A stretch of 64,000 bases of DNA from Microbacterium sp. M28 (GCF_025836995.1 NZ_CP107546.1:1550001-1614000); one strand, 5' to 3'; counted from the stretch's first letter, positions 10,992 to 20,061 are shown. The notes: generated from the sequence alone by a model not told the origin. Translations and numbers: made by a program.

Positions 10992-12164
10992 ATGAAGAGT
11001 ATCAGGCACGCCGTCACGGCCATCGTCCTCACCCTGCTCGCTCTGATCTCGGCAGCGGCGGGCTTCGTCGTGCTCTCGGTCGCCCGTCGGGTCGTCACCC
11101 CCGAGAAACGCGGAACGGACACGCAGATCCTCGCGGTCGACACGGGTGCGCAGACCATCGAGCTGACCCGCACGCTCGACACCGAACTGCCCGGTCGCTA
11201 CGGACTGTTCACGACCGGCACCCACGGCTACGTCAAGCTCGGAGCTGTGCTCAGCGCGGACACCACGCGTGTGCGGCGCAAGCTGCTCACGCAGATCGAC
11301 CCCGGCGCCCGCATCGACCCGGCGGCTGCCTTCAGCGGCTGGTACTACAGCTCTCCTCGTGAGCTGCATCTGCGCTGGGACAACGTGCTCATCGGGTCGC
11401 CGAGCGGTCCGTGTCCGGCATGGCTGTTCCCGGCGGCGGCCGGCGCCCCGGCATCCGACACCTGGGTGATCCAGATCCACGGCCGCGGCGGAAACCGTGC
11501 CGAGTGCCTGCGCGCGGTGCCCGTGTTCCACTCGCTCGGGATGACGAATCTCGTCGTCTCCTACCGCAACGACGGCGAGGCCCCGAGGACCCGTGGCGGC
11601 GCCTACGCCCTCGGCGCTTCCGAGTGGCGCGACGTCGACAGCGCCATCTCCTATGCGCTCCGCCACGGCGCGCGATGCGTCCTGTTGATGGGGTGGTCGA
11701 TGGGCGGCGCGATCGCGCTCCAGACCGCCGTGTCGTCCGGCCAGCGCTCCGCGATCATCGGGCTCGTCCTGGAATCTCCCGTCGTCGACTGGCGCTCGGT
11801 GCTGCGGTTCCAGGCGCGCGAACAGGGCGTGCGCGACCCGCTGCCCGAGCTGGCGATGACCATCCTGTCGTCGCCGGTCACCGCACGCTGGGGAGGCGCG
11901 GAAGAGGCGATCCCGTTCGACCGGCTGGACATGCTGGCCAGAGCCGAAGAGCTCGATGTCCCCATCCTGATCCTGCACAGCGACGATGACGGCTTCGTGC
12001 CGGCCGATGCATCGCACGCCCTGGCGGAGGCGCGCTCGGACATCGTGACGATGCCGCATTTCGCGGGAGCCCGCCACGCCAAGCTGTGGAACTACGACCA
12101 GACCGGCTGGACCAGGGCGATCACGGACTGGGCGGCGGCCCAGGGGTTCAGCGCTTCTGCCTGA
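10992..12164 (+). CDS. Alpha/beta-hydrolase with N-terminal membrane anchor
   Basis: Serine hydrolase of 390 residues, probably anchored outside the membrane. A lysine/arginine start and a hydrophobic segment (about residues 10-32, VTAIVLTLLALISAAAGFVVL) look like a signal anchor. The hydrolase fold shows HGRGGNRAEC, the nucleophile elbow GWSMGGAIAL (Ser about 236), an acid in LHSDDDGFVP, and a candidate His in GARHAKLWNYD. The domain resembles peptidase-S9/dienelactone-type hydrolases of unknown substrate. AGGAGG 3-4 bases before the ATG supports the start. It is divergent from DUF3000-rnd across only 25 bases and overlaps the sufE-like gene convergently by 17 bases. Confidence 0.82.
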   Translation: MKSIRHAVTAIVLTLLALISAAAGFVVLSVARRVVTPEKRGTDTQILAVDTGAQTIELTRTLDTELPGRYGLFTTGTHGYVKLGAVLSADTTRVRRKLLTQIDPGARIDPAAAFSGWYYSSPRELHLRWDNVLIGSPSGPCPAWLFPAAAGAPASDTWVIQIHGRGGNRAECLRAVPVFHSLGMTNLVVSYRNDGEAPRTRGGAYALGASEWRDVDSAISYALRHGARCVLLMGWSMGGAIALQTAVSSGQRSAIIGLVLESPVVDWRSVLRFQAREQGVRDPLPELAMTILSSPVTARWGGAEEAIPFDRLDMLARAEELDVPILILHSDDDGFVPADASHALAEARSDIVTMPHFAGARHAKLWNYDQTGWTRAITDWAAAQGFSASA

Positions 12165-12579
12165 CCTGATTCTTGGCGCGCAGCAGCATCCCGGTCATGC
12201 CGGAGATTCGCAGCGGTGAGACCACGCGGGTCAGCCCGATCGACTGCGGATAGTCGTCGGGGATCGCGAGCACCTCGTCCGGCGTGAGGCCGGTGATGCC
12301 CTGCGCCAGGATGCTCGCGAAGCCGCGCGTCGTCGGGGCCTCCGGGGGAGCAGTGGCGTGCATCGTCACCACGTCGTCGGCGACCTCGACGTAGATGTAG
12401 ACCGGGGACTGGCACTCGGCGACGCGTTCGGTCATCTCCGGGTGCGCTGCGACCTCGGCGGAGACCGCTGGCAGCTCGTTCGAGAACTCGAGCAGCAGCT
12501 GCAGCCGCTCGGACTCGTCCAGTGCCAGGAAGTCGTCACGGAACTCGGCGAGTCCGGCGGGAACGTGCGTTGTGCTCAT
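12148..12579 (-). CDS. SufE-family sulfur acceptor protein
   Basis: Small protein (143 residues) of the SufE/CsdE family, which accepts persulfide sulfur from a cysteine desulfurase. The sulfur-accepting Cys lies in VAECQSPVYIYVEV, and GFASILAQGITGLTPDEVL and SPLRISGMTGMLLR are family-typical. It follows sseA by about 19 bases on the same strand, so the two likely form a sulfur-transfer operon: the rhodanese-type SseA could be an alternative sulfur donor. The start is uncertain: ATG 12579 has GGGAG 10 bases upstream, whereas ATG 12588 is almost touching it. Confidence 0.88.
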   Translation of the reverse strand: MSTTHVPAGLAEFRDDFLALDESERLQLLLEFSNELPAVSAEVAAHPEMTERVAECQSPVYIYVEVADDVVTMHATAPPEAPTTRGFASILAQGITGLTPDEVLAIPDDYPQSIGLTRVVSPLRISGMTGMLLRAKNQVRQKR

Positions 12580-12598
12580 CCCCGTCATTCTCCCACGA

Positions 12599-13492
12599 TC
12601 AGAGCGAACCGGGCTCGGTACCCGTCGCGATCGGGACGCGGACCGCGCTGCCCCACTCGGTCCACGAGCCGTCGTAGTTGCGCACGTTCTCGAAGCCGAG
12701 CAGGTGCTTGAGCACGAACCAGGTGTGGCTCGAGCGCTCTCCGATGCGGCAGTACGCGACGACCTCGTCGCCGTCCTGGAGGCCCGCGTCCCCCCGGTAG
12801 ATCGCGTCGAGTTCCGCGCGGCTGCGGAAGCCGCCGTCCTCCGCGACGGCGCGACCCCACGGGACGCTCTGCGCGGTGGGGATGTGGCCGGCGCGCAGCG
12901 CGCCCTCCTCCGGGTACGCGGGGGCGCTCGTGCGCGCTCCGGTGTACTCCTCGGGCGAGCGGACGTCGATGAGCGGCTTGCCGAGGTGCGCGAGAACGTC
13001 GTCCTTGTAGGCGCGCAGGATCGTGTCGTCCCGTTCGACGACGGGATACTCGGTCGCCGCTCGGGCCGACGGCTCGGTGGTCAGCTCCCGGCCCTCGGCG
13101 ATCCAGCGGTCGCGGCCGCCGTCGAGCAGCCGGACGTCCTCGTGTCCGAACAGCGAGAAGACCCACAGCGCGTACGCCGCCCACCAGTTGTTCTTGTCGC
13201 CGTAGACGACGATCGTGTCGTCACGGGAGATGCCCTTGCGGCTCATCAGCTTCGCGAACCCCTCGCCGTCGAGATAGTCGCGCACGACCGGGTCGTTGAG
13301 CTCGGTGTGCCAGTCGACCTTCACGGATCCAGGGATGTGGCCGGTCTCGTACAGGAGCACGTCCTCGTCCGACTCCACGACGACGAGGCCTTCGGTGCCC
13401 AGGCGCTCAGCGAGCCAGGCGGTCGTGACGAGTCGACCGGGTTCCGCATACTCGGCGAACTTCTCGGAAGTGGTGTCGAACTCGATGGTCAC
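12599..13492 (-). CDS. sseA: Thiosulfate/3-mercaptopyruvate sulfurtransferase
   Basis: Two-domain rhodanese of 297 residues. The N-terminal inactive domain includes [20 protein letters not shown] and the C-terminal domain has the active-site loop [14 protein letters not shown] with the persulfide-forming Cys. The CRIGERS loop matches the actinobacterial SseA type better than the CGTGVTA loop of classical mercaptopyruvate sulfurtransferases, so the physiological donor is uncertain. The GTG start at 13492 has GAGGAG 6 bases upstream. It is the promoter-proximal gene of a two-gene operon with the SufE-like protein and is divergent from zapE. Confidence 0.92.
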   Translation of the reverse strand: MTIEFDTTSEKFAEYAEPGRLVTTAWLAERLGTEGLVVVESDEDVLLYETGHIPGSVKVDWHTELNDPVVRDYLDGEGFAKLMSRKGISRDDTIVVYGDKNNWWAAYALWVFSLFGHEDVRLLDGGRDRWIAEGRELTTEPSARAATEYPVVERDDTILRAYKDDVLAHLGKPLIDVRSPEEYTGARTSAPAYPEEGALRAGHIPTAQSVPWGRAVAEDGGFRSRAELDAIYRGDAGLQDGDEVVAYCRIGERSSHTWFVLKHLLGFENVRNYDGSWTEWGSAVRVPIATGTEPGSL

Positions 13493-13620
13493 GGTGCGCT
13501 CCTCATGGTGTGCGGGCGAAGGCTCTGGCGACGACGGCGTAGTGTTGTGCCGTCCCCTTCGACGATAGATCCATTCGGTGCGCCCGGCGCCCGATCCGTA
13601 AGACTGCGACTCAGGACCCC

Positions 13621-14658
13621 ATGACCGATACGACGCCCCGCGCCGGCACCGTGCGCCTCTCCGACCGGCAGCCCGTCGTCACGGGACCCGAGATGCTCGC
13701 CGGTCTGGTCCCGCCGCCGCAGTTCGACGACGCCACCTTCGAGAGCTACCGGGCCGACCCCGCCTACCCGTCGCAGGAATCGGCCAAGGACATCCTGCAG
13801 CGGTTCGCCGGGCGCGGGACGCCGGCCAAGCGCGGCGGTCTGTTCCGACGTGCGCCGAAGGAGCCGGAGCTCAAGCCGGGCGTCTACCTCGACGGCGGCT
13901 TCGGCGTCGGCAAGACGCATCTGCTGGCCTCGATCTACCACGCGATGCCCGCGCGCCGGAAGTACTTCGGCTCCTTCATCGAGTACACCGCGCTGGTCGG
14001 CGCACTCGGCTACAAGAACACGGTCGATCTGCTCCGCGGCGCCGATCTGCTGTGCATCGACGAGTTCGAGCTGGACGACCCGGGCGACACGATGGTCATG
14101 ACTCGTCTGCTCGGTGAACTCGTCACGTCGGGAACCCGCCTCGCGGCGACGTCGAACACGCCGCCGAACGCGCTGGGCGAGGGCCGCTTCGCCGCGCAGG
14201 ACTTCCTCCGCGAGATCCACCAGATGTCGGACAGCTTCCAGACGCTGCGCATCGACGGCGTCGACTTCCGCCAGCGCGCGATCGACGGACACGCGATCGT
14301 GCTCGACGCCCCGGCGTACGCGGTTCGGCTGGATGCCGCGGCAGCGGCAGGCACGGCATCCGACGACGAGTTCGACGAACTCATCCGGCACCTCGCCAAA
14401 GTGCACCCGTCTCGATACATCCGGCTGATCGATGGCGTCGGCCTCGTCGGGCTGCGCGACGTGCGCGAGCTGACCGATCAGTCCGAGGCGCTGCGCTTCG
14501 TGGCGTTCGTCGATCGCGTGTACGACGCACAGGTCCCGATCGCGGCGACGGGGCGCGCGCTGGACGCCGTGTTCTCCGAGGAGATGCTCGCCGGCGGCTA
14601 CCGCAAGAAGTACCTGCGCGCCATCTCCCGACTGAACGCCTTGACGCATTCTGCGTGA
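13621..14658 (+). CDS. zapE: Cell division protein ZapE (AFG1-like ATPase)
   Basis: AAA-type ATPase of the AFG1/ZapE family, 345 residues, linked in Proteobacteria to Z-ring constriction and in mitochondria to protein turnover. Walker A is [11 protein letters not shown] (about residues 92-102), Walker B is [14 protein letters not shown], and a sensor region reads [16 protein letters not shown]. ZapE family members have a characteristic [13 protein letters not shown] start to the ATPase core, matched here. A TAAGAC/T -10-like element (13599-13605) sits about 16 bases upstream, giving a short leader with CAGGA. It is divergent from sseA across 128 bases. Confidence 0.9.
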   Translation: MTDTTPRAGTVRLSDRQPVVTGPEMLAGLVPPPQFDDATFESYRADPAYPSQESAKDILQRFAGRGTPAKRGGLFRRAPKEPELKPGVYLDGGFGVGKTHLLASIYHAMPARRKYFGSFIEYTALVGALGYKNTVDLLRGADLLCIDEFELDDPGDTMVMTRLLGELVTSGTRLAATSNTPPNALGEGRFAAQDFLREIHQMSDSFQTLRIDGVDFRQRAIDGHAIVLDAPAYAVRLDAAAAAGTASDDEFDELIRHLAKVHPSRYIRLIDGVGLVGLRDVRELTDQSEALRFVAFVDRVYDAQVPIAATGRALDAVFSEEMLAGGYRKKYLRAISRLNALTHSA

Positions 14659-14672
14659 GCGCGAAGCTCTGC

Positions 14673-14719
14673 GTAACGTGATGTTCACAGAGCACGCCCT
14701 GGTGTAACCGCCGGGAAAC
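14673..14719 (+). promoter_or_regulatory. GlnR-type nitrogen-control operator upstream of amtB
   Basis: The box GTAAC-N6-GAAAC at 14704-14719 matches the actinobacterial GlnR consensus gTnAc-N6-GaAAc at every conserved position. A second, weaker copy, GTAAC-N6-TTCAC, starts 31 bases upstream at 14673. The sites lie 73-120 bases before the amtB start, where an activator of nitrogen-starvation genes would bind. Confidence 0.75.
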
Positions 14720-14792
14720 AATCCACGCTCATTTCCGAAATCGGGCCTCGCCACACTGAAGCTCTCAATTACTTCGGATGTGAGGTTTTCCT

Positions 14793-16031
14793 ATGGATGC
14801 TCCCGGCAACATCTCGTGGGCGATCACCGCGACAGCGCTGGTGCTGCTCATGACGCCAGGCGTCGCGTTCTTCTACGGCGGCCTTGTGAAGGCCAAGAGC
14901 GTCGTCAGCATGATGATGATGAGCTTCGGCTCGATCGGTCTCGTCGCCGTGCTGTGGATTCTCTTCGGCTTCTCGATGAGCGCCGTCGACTCCCCGACGG
15001 CATTCGCCGGCAACCCGTTCGCGGACTTCGGTCTCGCCTCGCTCGCGGCCGGCGAGGGCTCCAACGTGGCGCTGCTCGGAGTCGCGTACGGTGCCACGTT
15101 CGCGATCATCACGGTGGCGCTGATCTCCGGGGCGATCGCCGACCGCGCGAAGTTCGGCAGCTGGCTGATCTTCGCCGGCGTCTTCGCGACCGTCGGCTAC
15201 TTCCCGATCGCCGCCTGGGTCTGGGGCGGCGGCTGGGTGATGAACCTCGGCGCATGGCTGTTCGGCGAGGACAGCGGCATCGCCGTCATCGACTACGCCG
15301 GCGGCACAGCGGTGCACATCAACGCGGGTGCCGCGGCGCTGGCGCTGGCGTTGGTCCTGGGCAAGCGCATCGGGTTCCAGAAGGGCATTCTCAAGCCGCA
15401 CAACGTGCCGCTGACCCTGCTCGGCGCCGCGCTTCTGTGGTTCGGTTGGTTCGGTTTCAACGCCGGCGCCGAGTGGCTGTCCGAGGACATGGGCGGTGTC
15501 GGCCTGATCGGCATCAACACGCTCGGCGCGACGGCTGCGGCCATCCTCGGCTGGATCCTCATCGAACGCTTCAAGGAGGGCAAGGCCACCTCGGTCGGCG
15601 CCGCATCCGGTGCGGTCGCCGGCCTGGTCGCCATCACCCCGGCGTGCGCGAATCTGACTCCGGGCTGGGCCCTCCTGCTGGGCGCGCTGTCCGGCGTCCT
15701 GTGCGCGCTTGCCGTCGAACTGAAGTTCCGTCTCGGCTTCGACGACTCGCTGGACGTCGTGGGCATCCACCTCGTCGGCGGTCTGCTGGGCACGGTGTAC
15801 CTCGGCTTCTTCGCCACCGAGCAGGGCCTGTTCGTCGGCGGTGACGCCCGCCTGCTCGCCGTCCAGGTGATCGCCGCACTCGGTGTCCTGATCTACTCCT
15901 TCGTCGTCGCCCTGATCATCGGGTTCGCGATCGAGAAGACGATCGGCTTCCGCATCACGAACGAGGACGAGATCGCCGGTGTCGACTCGGTCGTGCACGG
16001 CGAAGAGGGCTACGCGCTCGTCGACGCCTGA
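14793..16031 (+). CDS. amtB: Ammonium transporter (Amt family)
   Basis: Integral membrane ammonium channel of 412 residues with 11 predicted membrane segments. Family signatures are FFYGGLVKAKSVVSMMM, the first pore His in GGTAVHINAGAAALAL (residue 175) and the second in DVVGIHLVGGLLGTVYLG (residue 326). The periplasmic start is short and there is no obvious signal peptide. It stands without a glnK/glnD partner in this window; the next gene has its own promoter. A GlnR box upstream indicates induction under nitrogen limitation, in line with the nitrite cassette at 45-52 kb. Confidence 0.96.
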   Translation: MDAPGNISWAITATALVLLMTPGVAFFYGGLVKAKSVVSMMMMSFGSIGLVAVLWILFGFSMSAVDSPTAFAGNPFADFGLASLAAGEGSNVALLGVAYGATFAIITVALISGAIADRAKFGSWLIFAGVFATVGYFPIAAWVWGGGWVMNLGAWLFGEDSGIAVIDYAGGTAVHINAGAAALALALVLGKRIGFQKGILKPHNVPLTLLGAALLWFGWFGFNAGAEWLSEDMGGVGLIGINTLGATAAAILGWILIERFKEGKATSVGAASGAVAGLVAITPACANLTPGWALLLGALSGVLCALAVELKFRLGFDDSLDVVGIHLVGGLLGTVYLGFFATEQGLFVGGDARLLAVQVIAALGVLIYSFVVALIIGFAIEKTIGFRITNEDEIAGVDSVVHGEEGYALVDA

Positions 16032-16039
16032 AGCGCCGA

Positions 16040-16045
16040 TAGGGT
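16040..16045 (+). promoter_or_regulatory. -10 hexamer for leaderless PemK-like gene
   Basis: TAGGGT is followed by exactly 6 bases and then GTG 16052. No Shine-Dalgarno lies at normal distance. Confidence 0.5.
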
Positions 16046-16051
16046 GACGGG

Positions 16052-16597
16052 GTGAGTTCGAGCAGGAGCCTCTTCGCCCAGATCACCGGAATGCTGGTCA
16101 CCGCGCTGACCGGTCGTACGTCCCGGACTTCCGAGAGGGAGCCGGGACGTACGTCTGTCCCCGAGTCCTCACCTGGACGGCAACGGGGGAGCGAGACCAT
16201 CCGCATCGATCCGCTCCGCGTCGACCGGCTTCGAGTCGCGTACGCGCCTGCCCGCGACGGCGCGCCGGACGCCGGCGAGATCATCTGGACCTGGGTGCCG
16301 TACGAGGAGAACGACGGACGGGGCAAGGACCGCCCGGTGCTCGTCATCGGGCGCCAGTCGGACGCGCGGGTCTACGCGGTGCGGATGACGAGCAGACCCC
16401 ACGACGGACATCGCGACTACCTGTCGATCGGCTCGGGAGAGTGGGACAGAGCGGGCCGGGAGTCCTGGGTCGACATCGAGGAGCTCTACAGCGTGCACGA
16501 GTCGGGCATGCGCCGCGAGGCGGCGATCCTCGACCGTGCCCGCTACGGGCGGGTCGCGCAGGCGCTCGTGCAGCGATACGGGTGGCGCACGAGCTGA
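16052..16597 (+). CDS. Orphan PemK/MazF-family protein
   Basis: Protein of 181 residues whose central part, PDAGEIIWTWVPYEENDGRGKDRPVLVIG, matches the PemK/MazF toxin fold (SH3-like endoribonuclease) in its beta1-beta2 region. The usual PemK start G-E-I-x-W-x-x-x-P followed by K-x-R-P-V-L-V is evident. An N-terminal extension of about 65 polar residues precedes it. No antitoxin-sized gene precedes or follows, so this looks like the solo, possibly non-toxic or housekeeping, variety found in many actinobacteria. It probably starts as a leaderless mRNA at GTG 16052. Converges with the DUF1611 gene across 4 bases. Confidence 0.7.
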   Translation: MSSSRSLFAQITGMLVTALTGRTSRTSEREPGRTSVPESSPGRQRGSETIRIDPLRVDRLRVAYAPARDGAPDAGEIIWTWVPYEENDGRGKDRPVLVIGRQSDARVYAVRMTSRPHDGHRDYLSIGSGEWDRAGRESWVDIEELYSVHESGMRREAAILDRARYGRVAQALVQRYGWRTS

Positions 16598-16601
16598 GCG
16601 G

Positions 16602-17759
16602 TCAGCGCTGAGCGGACGCCCGCCGTTCGGCGAGGTGCGGGAAGGCCTGCACCACCATGTCGACCAGTTCGTACAGCGGACGGGTCAGCGGATCGGTCGC
16701 CGGGACGCCGAGGTCGAGTTCGATCTCGTCGATCGCGGCTTCGATCTCGGCATCCGTCAGGTTCTCGTGGTTGACGGTCACACCGATCACCCTGGTGTCC
16801 GCGAACGATTCGATCAAGGCGACTTCCGAGGCCACGGTGGGCATGGAGACCATGGGGAAGTCACCGAGCGTCCGTCGGCCGGGGGCGTGCTGGACGATCA
16901 CGCCAGCGGGGCGACTGCCGCGGAGGATGTGCGCCGACGTCAGATAGGCCGGATGGCTGAGCGCGCCCTGGCCCTCGACGATGATCACGTCGGGGTCCTC
17001 GCCCTCGAAGGCCAGGACGACCTGGTGCTCGACCTCTCCCGAGCAGAACTGCGGCACGAGCGCGTCGAGGGCGACACCGTAGCGTCCGCCCTGGATGATC
17101 GTGGTCTGCCCAGTGCCCACCATGACCGCGCGGATGCCCTGTTCGTTGAGCGCCTGGACGAGCAGGGTCGACGTGGTCCGCTTGCCGATGGCGCCGTCGG
17201 TTCCGAGCACGGCGATCCGCGGGCACGTGACGTCGAAGATGCGACCGTCGAACAGATGCAGGTCCTTCTTGTCGCGTGGACGGCGCACATCGGTGATCGT
17301 CACCCCTGCGAGCAGACTCGCCGCGGCGAACTCGGCATCCTCGTTGAGGAACTCGTGCAGTCCGTTGATGATGTGCATGCCGCGCGCGATGCCGTCGAGC
17401 AGGACGACGCGCTGGGCCGGCGAGAGCAGACCGTCCGCGGGCGCGAGCCCGCAGATCAGGTAGTCGGGGACGCGGTCGGCGTGGGCGATGGCCTGCGCGA
17501 GCGTGCCGAGCACCGGGATCCCGTTGTGGGTGCCGTCGAGGAACGTCCCCGCGTCGGCGCCGGCGTGACGGCTGTCGATGACGCTGAGAATCTCGTATTT
17601 CTCGGAATGGCGGACGAGTCCGTTGGCCGTCTTGCCGTCCTGCTCACCGAACTGCCCTTCGCAGTACACGACTGCGGTCGTGCCGACGGGAAGGGCGATG
17701 GGCTCTGCCCAGCCGTGCGACGACGGGGCGACCGAGGACGGAAGGGGTGGGGTGGACAT
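16602..17759 (-). CDS. DUF1611 family P-loop protein, DgcN-like
   Basis: Protein of 385 residues with an N-terminal Rossmann-like part (TAVVYCEGQFGEQDGKTANGL, YEILSVIDSRHAGAD) and a C-terminal P-loop NTPase-like part (RIAVLGTDGAIGKRTTSTLL; VIIVEGQGALSHPAYL). This architecture is DUF1611. From the literature I recall DgcN, a DUF1611 member, described as a D-glutamate N-acetyltransferase that works with the epimerase-like DgcA. No dgcA-like gene is next to it here, so the substrate is open. ATG 17759 has GAGGAG 4-5 bases upstream. It is divergent from the SRPBCC/APC pair, and the permease could supply its substrate; that is only inference. Confidence 0.8.
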   Translation of the reverse strand: MSTPPLPSSVAPSSHGWAEPIALPVGTTAVVYCEGQFGEQDGKTANGLVRHSEKYEILSVIDSRHAGADAGTFLDGTHNGIPVLGTLAQAIAHADRVPDYLICGLAPADGLLSPAQRVVLLDGIARGMHIINGLHEFLNEDAEFAAASLLAGVTITDVRRPRDKKDLHLFDGRIFDVTCPRIAVLGTDGAIGKRTTSTLLVQALNEQGIRAVMVGTGQTTIIQGGRYGVALDALVPQFCSGEVEHQVVLAFEGEDPDVIIVEGQGALSHPAYLTSAHILRGSRPAGVIVQHAPGRRTLGDFPMVSMPTVASEVALIESFADTRVIGVTVNHENLTDAEIEAAIDEIELDLGVPATDPLTRPLYELVDMVVQAFPHLAERRASAQR

Positions 17760-17985
17760 GGGTCTCCTCGCGCTCACACAGAGGAGGCGACGGAGAACGA
17801 AATGACCGAGTGGGCCCGTTGGTCGACAAGAAGTCTTCCCTGATGCCGGCGAGCTGCCGGCTCGTCGACAGTAGCACCGCACCCTGGGCGTGAGCCCGGG
17901 ATACCCGGCACCGCACCAAAGAGCAACCCCCTGGATGCCGACTCCCGTCTCCGCTTACCGTCGATGGCGATCGAGGAGGTGGCCG

Positions 17986-18711
17986 ATGGGCGGCGATGAG
18001 GCGGAGGAGTCCGCGCGGATCGGAAAGCGCGCGCAGAACGTCCGCGAGCTGCGCTGCACGGTCGACGAGGTGTTCGACGTGCTGGCCGACGGCTGGGTCT
18101 ATCCGTCGTGGGTCGTCGGTGCCTCCCGGATGCGCGACGTCGAGGCCGGCTGGCCGGGGGAGCAGGCCCGTCTGCACCATTCCTTCGGCGTGTGGCCCGT
18201 GCTGATCGACGACACGACGGTCTGCATCGAATGGGACCCGCCTCGGCGTGCGGTGCTGCGGGCACGAGGGTGGCCGATCGGAGAGGCCGAGGTGCTCATC
18301 GAAGCCCGGCCTCGAGGCAGCGGATGCGTCGTGCGGATCCAGGAGCGCCCCGTGCGGGGGCCGGCGACACTGCTGCCCTCGAAGCTCTCCGCAGCGCTGC
18401 TGCTCTGGCGCAACGCGGAGACGCTGCACCGCCTCGCCTATCTCGCCGAAGGCGGCGCCGGACGGCGGCGATCGAACGAAAACGACGGAGAGGACGGCAT
18501 CGACATGGCCGACGACATGACCCACGAGGAGAAGCGACGCGATCAGCTGACGACCGCGCCCGAGGCGACCGAGGCGGACGCGGATCCGCGCGTCGTCGTC
18601 TCCGAGGCCGACGGCGTCACCCGCGTCGATATCGCTCCGGATGCCGATGTGCGCCCGGGCCCCGGGCCGGGGATGCCGGAGGCGGACGACCCGGATCACC
18701 GGGATGACTGA
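17986..18711 (+). CDS. SRPBCC-fold protein with acidic disordered tail
   Basis: About the first 150 residues form a START-like SRPBCC (polyketide cyclase/CoxG-like) domain: VDEVFDVLADGWVYPSWV, WPGEQARLHHSFGVWPV, GSGCVVRIQERPV. Such domains bind hydrophobic ligands in a cavity. The last 90 residues are highly polar and acidic (NENDGEDG through DPDHRDD), with no fold visible. ATG 17986 is chosen because GAGGAGG sits 7 bases upstream; the open frame extends further but lacks signals. An internal ATG (18505) preceded by GGAGAGGA could start a separate tail polypeptide. It overlaps the permease gene by 8 bases. Confidence 0.72.
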   Translation: MGGDEAEESARIGKRAQNVRELRCTVDEVFDVLADGWVYPSWVVGASRMRDVEAGWPGEQARLHHSFGVWPVLIDDTTVCIEWDPPRRAVLRARGWPIGEAEVLIEARPRGSGCVVRIQERPVRGPATLLPSKLSAALLLWRNAETLHRLAYLAEGGAGRRRSNENDGEDGIDMADDMTHEEKRRDQLTTAPEATEADADPRVVVSEADGVTRVDIAPDADVRPGPGPGMPEADDPDHRDD

Positions 18712-20056
18712 GCCCGCCGCGAGCACACCGGCGCCCGAACGCAATGCGCCCGAGGCCGGCGGATTGCGGCGAGCGATCACCGGTCCGATGCTGTTCGCGT
18801 TCATCCTGGGCGATGTGCTCGGCGCCGGTGTCTACGCGCTCATGGGTGTCCTCTCCGAGGACGTCGGAGGCATGCTCTGGGCGCCGCTCGTGGTGGCGCT
18901 GCTGCTCGCCCTGCTGACGGCGGGTTCGTACGCGGAGCTCGTCACGAAGTATCCCCGCGCCGGCGGGGCGGCCGTCTTCGCCGAGCGAGCGTTCCACAAC
19001 CGCATCGTGTCGTTCCTCGTGGGCTTCAGCATGCTCGCCGCCGGAGTGACCAGCGCTGCGGGTCTGGCGCTCGCGTTCGCCGGTGACTACCTGCGGACGT
19101 TCATCGACCTGCCGACCGTCCTCGTGGCGATCCTGTTCCTCGCAGCGGTCGCAGCGCTCAACATGCGCGGCATCAAGGAATCACTCGGTGCGAACATCGT
19201 CATGACGATCATCGAGGTGAGCGGTCTGGTGATCGTGGTGGCCGTCGTGGCGGTGTTCGTGGGAGGAGGCGGTGGCGACGTCTCGCGTGTGGTCGAGACC
19301 CCCGAGGGATCGGCGACCGGCCTCGCGATCCTCGCCGGCGCGATCGTCGCCTATTACTCCTTCGTCGGATTCGAGACGTCAGCGAACGTCATCGAGGAGG
19401 TCAAGTCACCGACGCGCACGTACCCGCGCGCCCTCTTCGGCGCACTGCTCGCCGCCGGCGTCGTGTACGTGCTCGTCGGACTCGCCAGCGCGGCGGCGCT
19501 GCCGCCGGAGGAGCTGCAGGAATCCAGCGGACCGCTTCTGGCGGTCGTGGAGGCGACGGGGCTCAGCGTGCCCTCGTGGCTGTTCAGCCTCATCGCGCTG
19601 ATCGCGGTCGCGAACGGTGCTCTGCTGACCATGATCATGGCCAGCCGTCTCGCCTACGGCATGGCGGAGCAGCGCCTCCTGCCCACCGTGCTGGCGCGCG
19701 TGCTGCCGAAGCGGCGGACACCGTGGGTCGCGATCATCGCGACGACCGCGGTCGCGATGCTGCTCACGCTCATCGGCGATCTGGCGACTCTCGCAGAGAC
19801 GGTCGTCCTCCTGCTGCTGTTCGTCTTCCTGAGCGCGAACGTGTCGGTCCTCGTGCTGCGGCGCGATCGCGTGGAGCACGAGCACTTCCGTGTGTGGACC
19901 TTCATCCCCGTGCTCGGCATCGGCTCCTGCATCCTGCTGCTGACGCAGCAGCGCCCGATCGTGTGGGGTCTCGGCGCGATCATGCTCGCCGTCGGGGCAG
20001 TGCTGTTCCTCGCTGCGCGGTGGGCGGCTTCCCGGCGCGAGCGCACACGGGGCTGA
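18704..20056 (+). CDS. APC-family amino acid permease
   Basis: Twelve-helix secondary transporter of about 450 residues from the amino acid-polyamine-organocation family. The first helix shows the unwound substrate motif FAFILGDVLGAGVYALMG (G-x-G-V), and later helices include YYSFVGFETSANVIEEVKSPTRTYPRA, which is a family signature. The substrate cannot be read from sequence; cationic or neutral amino acids are usual for this subgroup. The start at ATG 18704 overlaps the SRPBCC stop by 8 bases, implying coupled translation. It converges with the P450 gene with 5 bases between stops. Confidence 0.87.
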   Translation: MTEPAASTPAPERNAPEAGGLRRAITGPMLFAFILGDVLGAGVYALMGVLSEDVGGMLWAPLVVALLLALLTAGSYAELVTKYPRAGGAAVFAERAFHNRIVSFLVGFSMLAAGVTSAAGLALAFAGDYLRTFIDLPTVLVAILFLAAVAALNMRGIKESLGANIVMTIIEVSGLVIVVAVVAVFVGGGGGDVSRVVETPEGSATGLAILAGAIVAYYSFVGFETSANVIEEVKSPTRTYPRALFGALLAAGVVYVLVGLASAAALPPEELQESSGPLLAVVEATGLSVPSWLFSLIALIAVANGALLTMIMASRLAYGMAEQRLLPTVLARVLPKRRTPWVAIIATTAVAMLLTLIGDLATLAETVVLLLLFVFLSANVSVLVLRRDRVEHEHFRVWTFIPVLGIGSCILLLTQQRPIVWGLGAIMLAVGAVLFLAARWAASRRERTRG

Positions 20057-20061
20057 CGCCC

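Noticed and set aside
14900..14925. ATG-rich repeat in amtB
   Set aside because: It is the coding sequence for a run of methionines in a membrane helix (VVSMMMMSFG), normal for Amt proteins.
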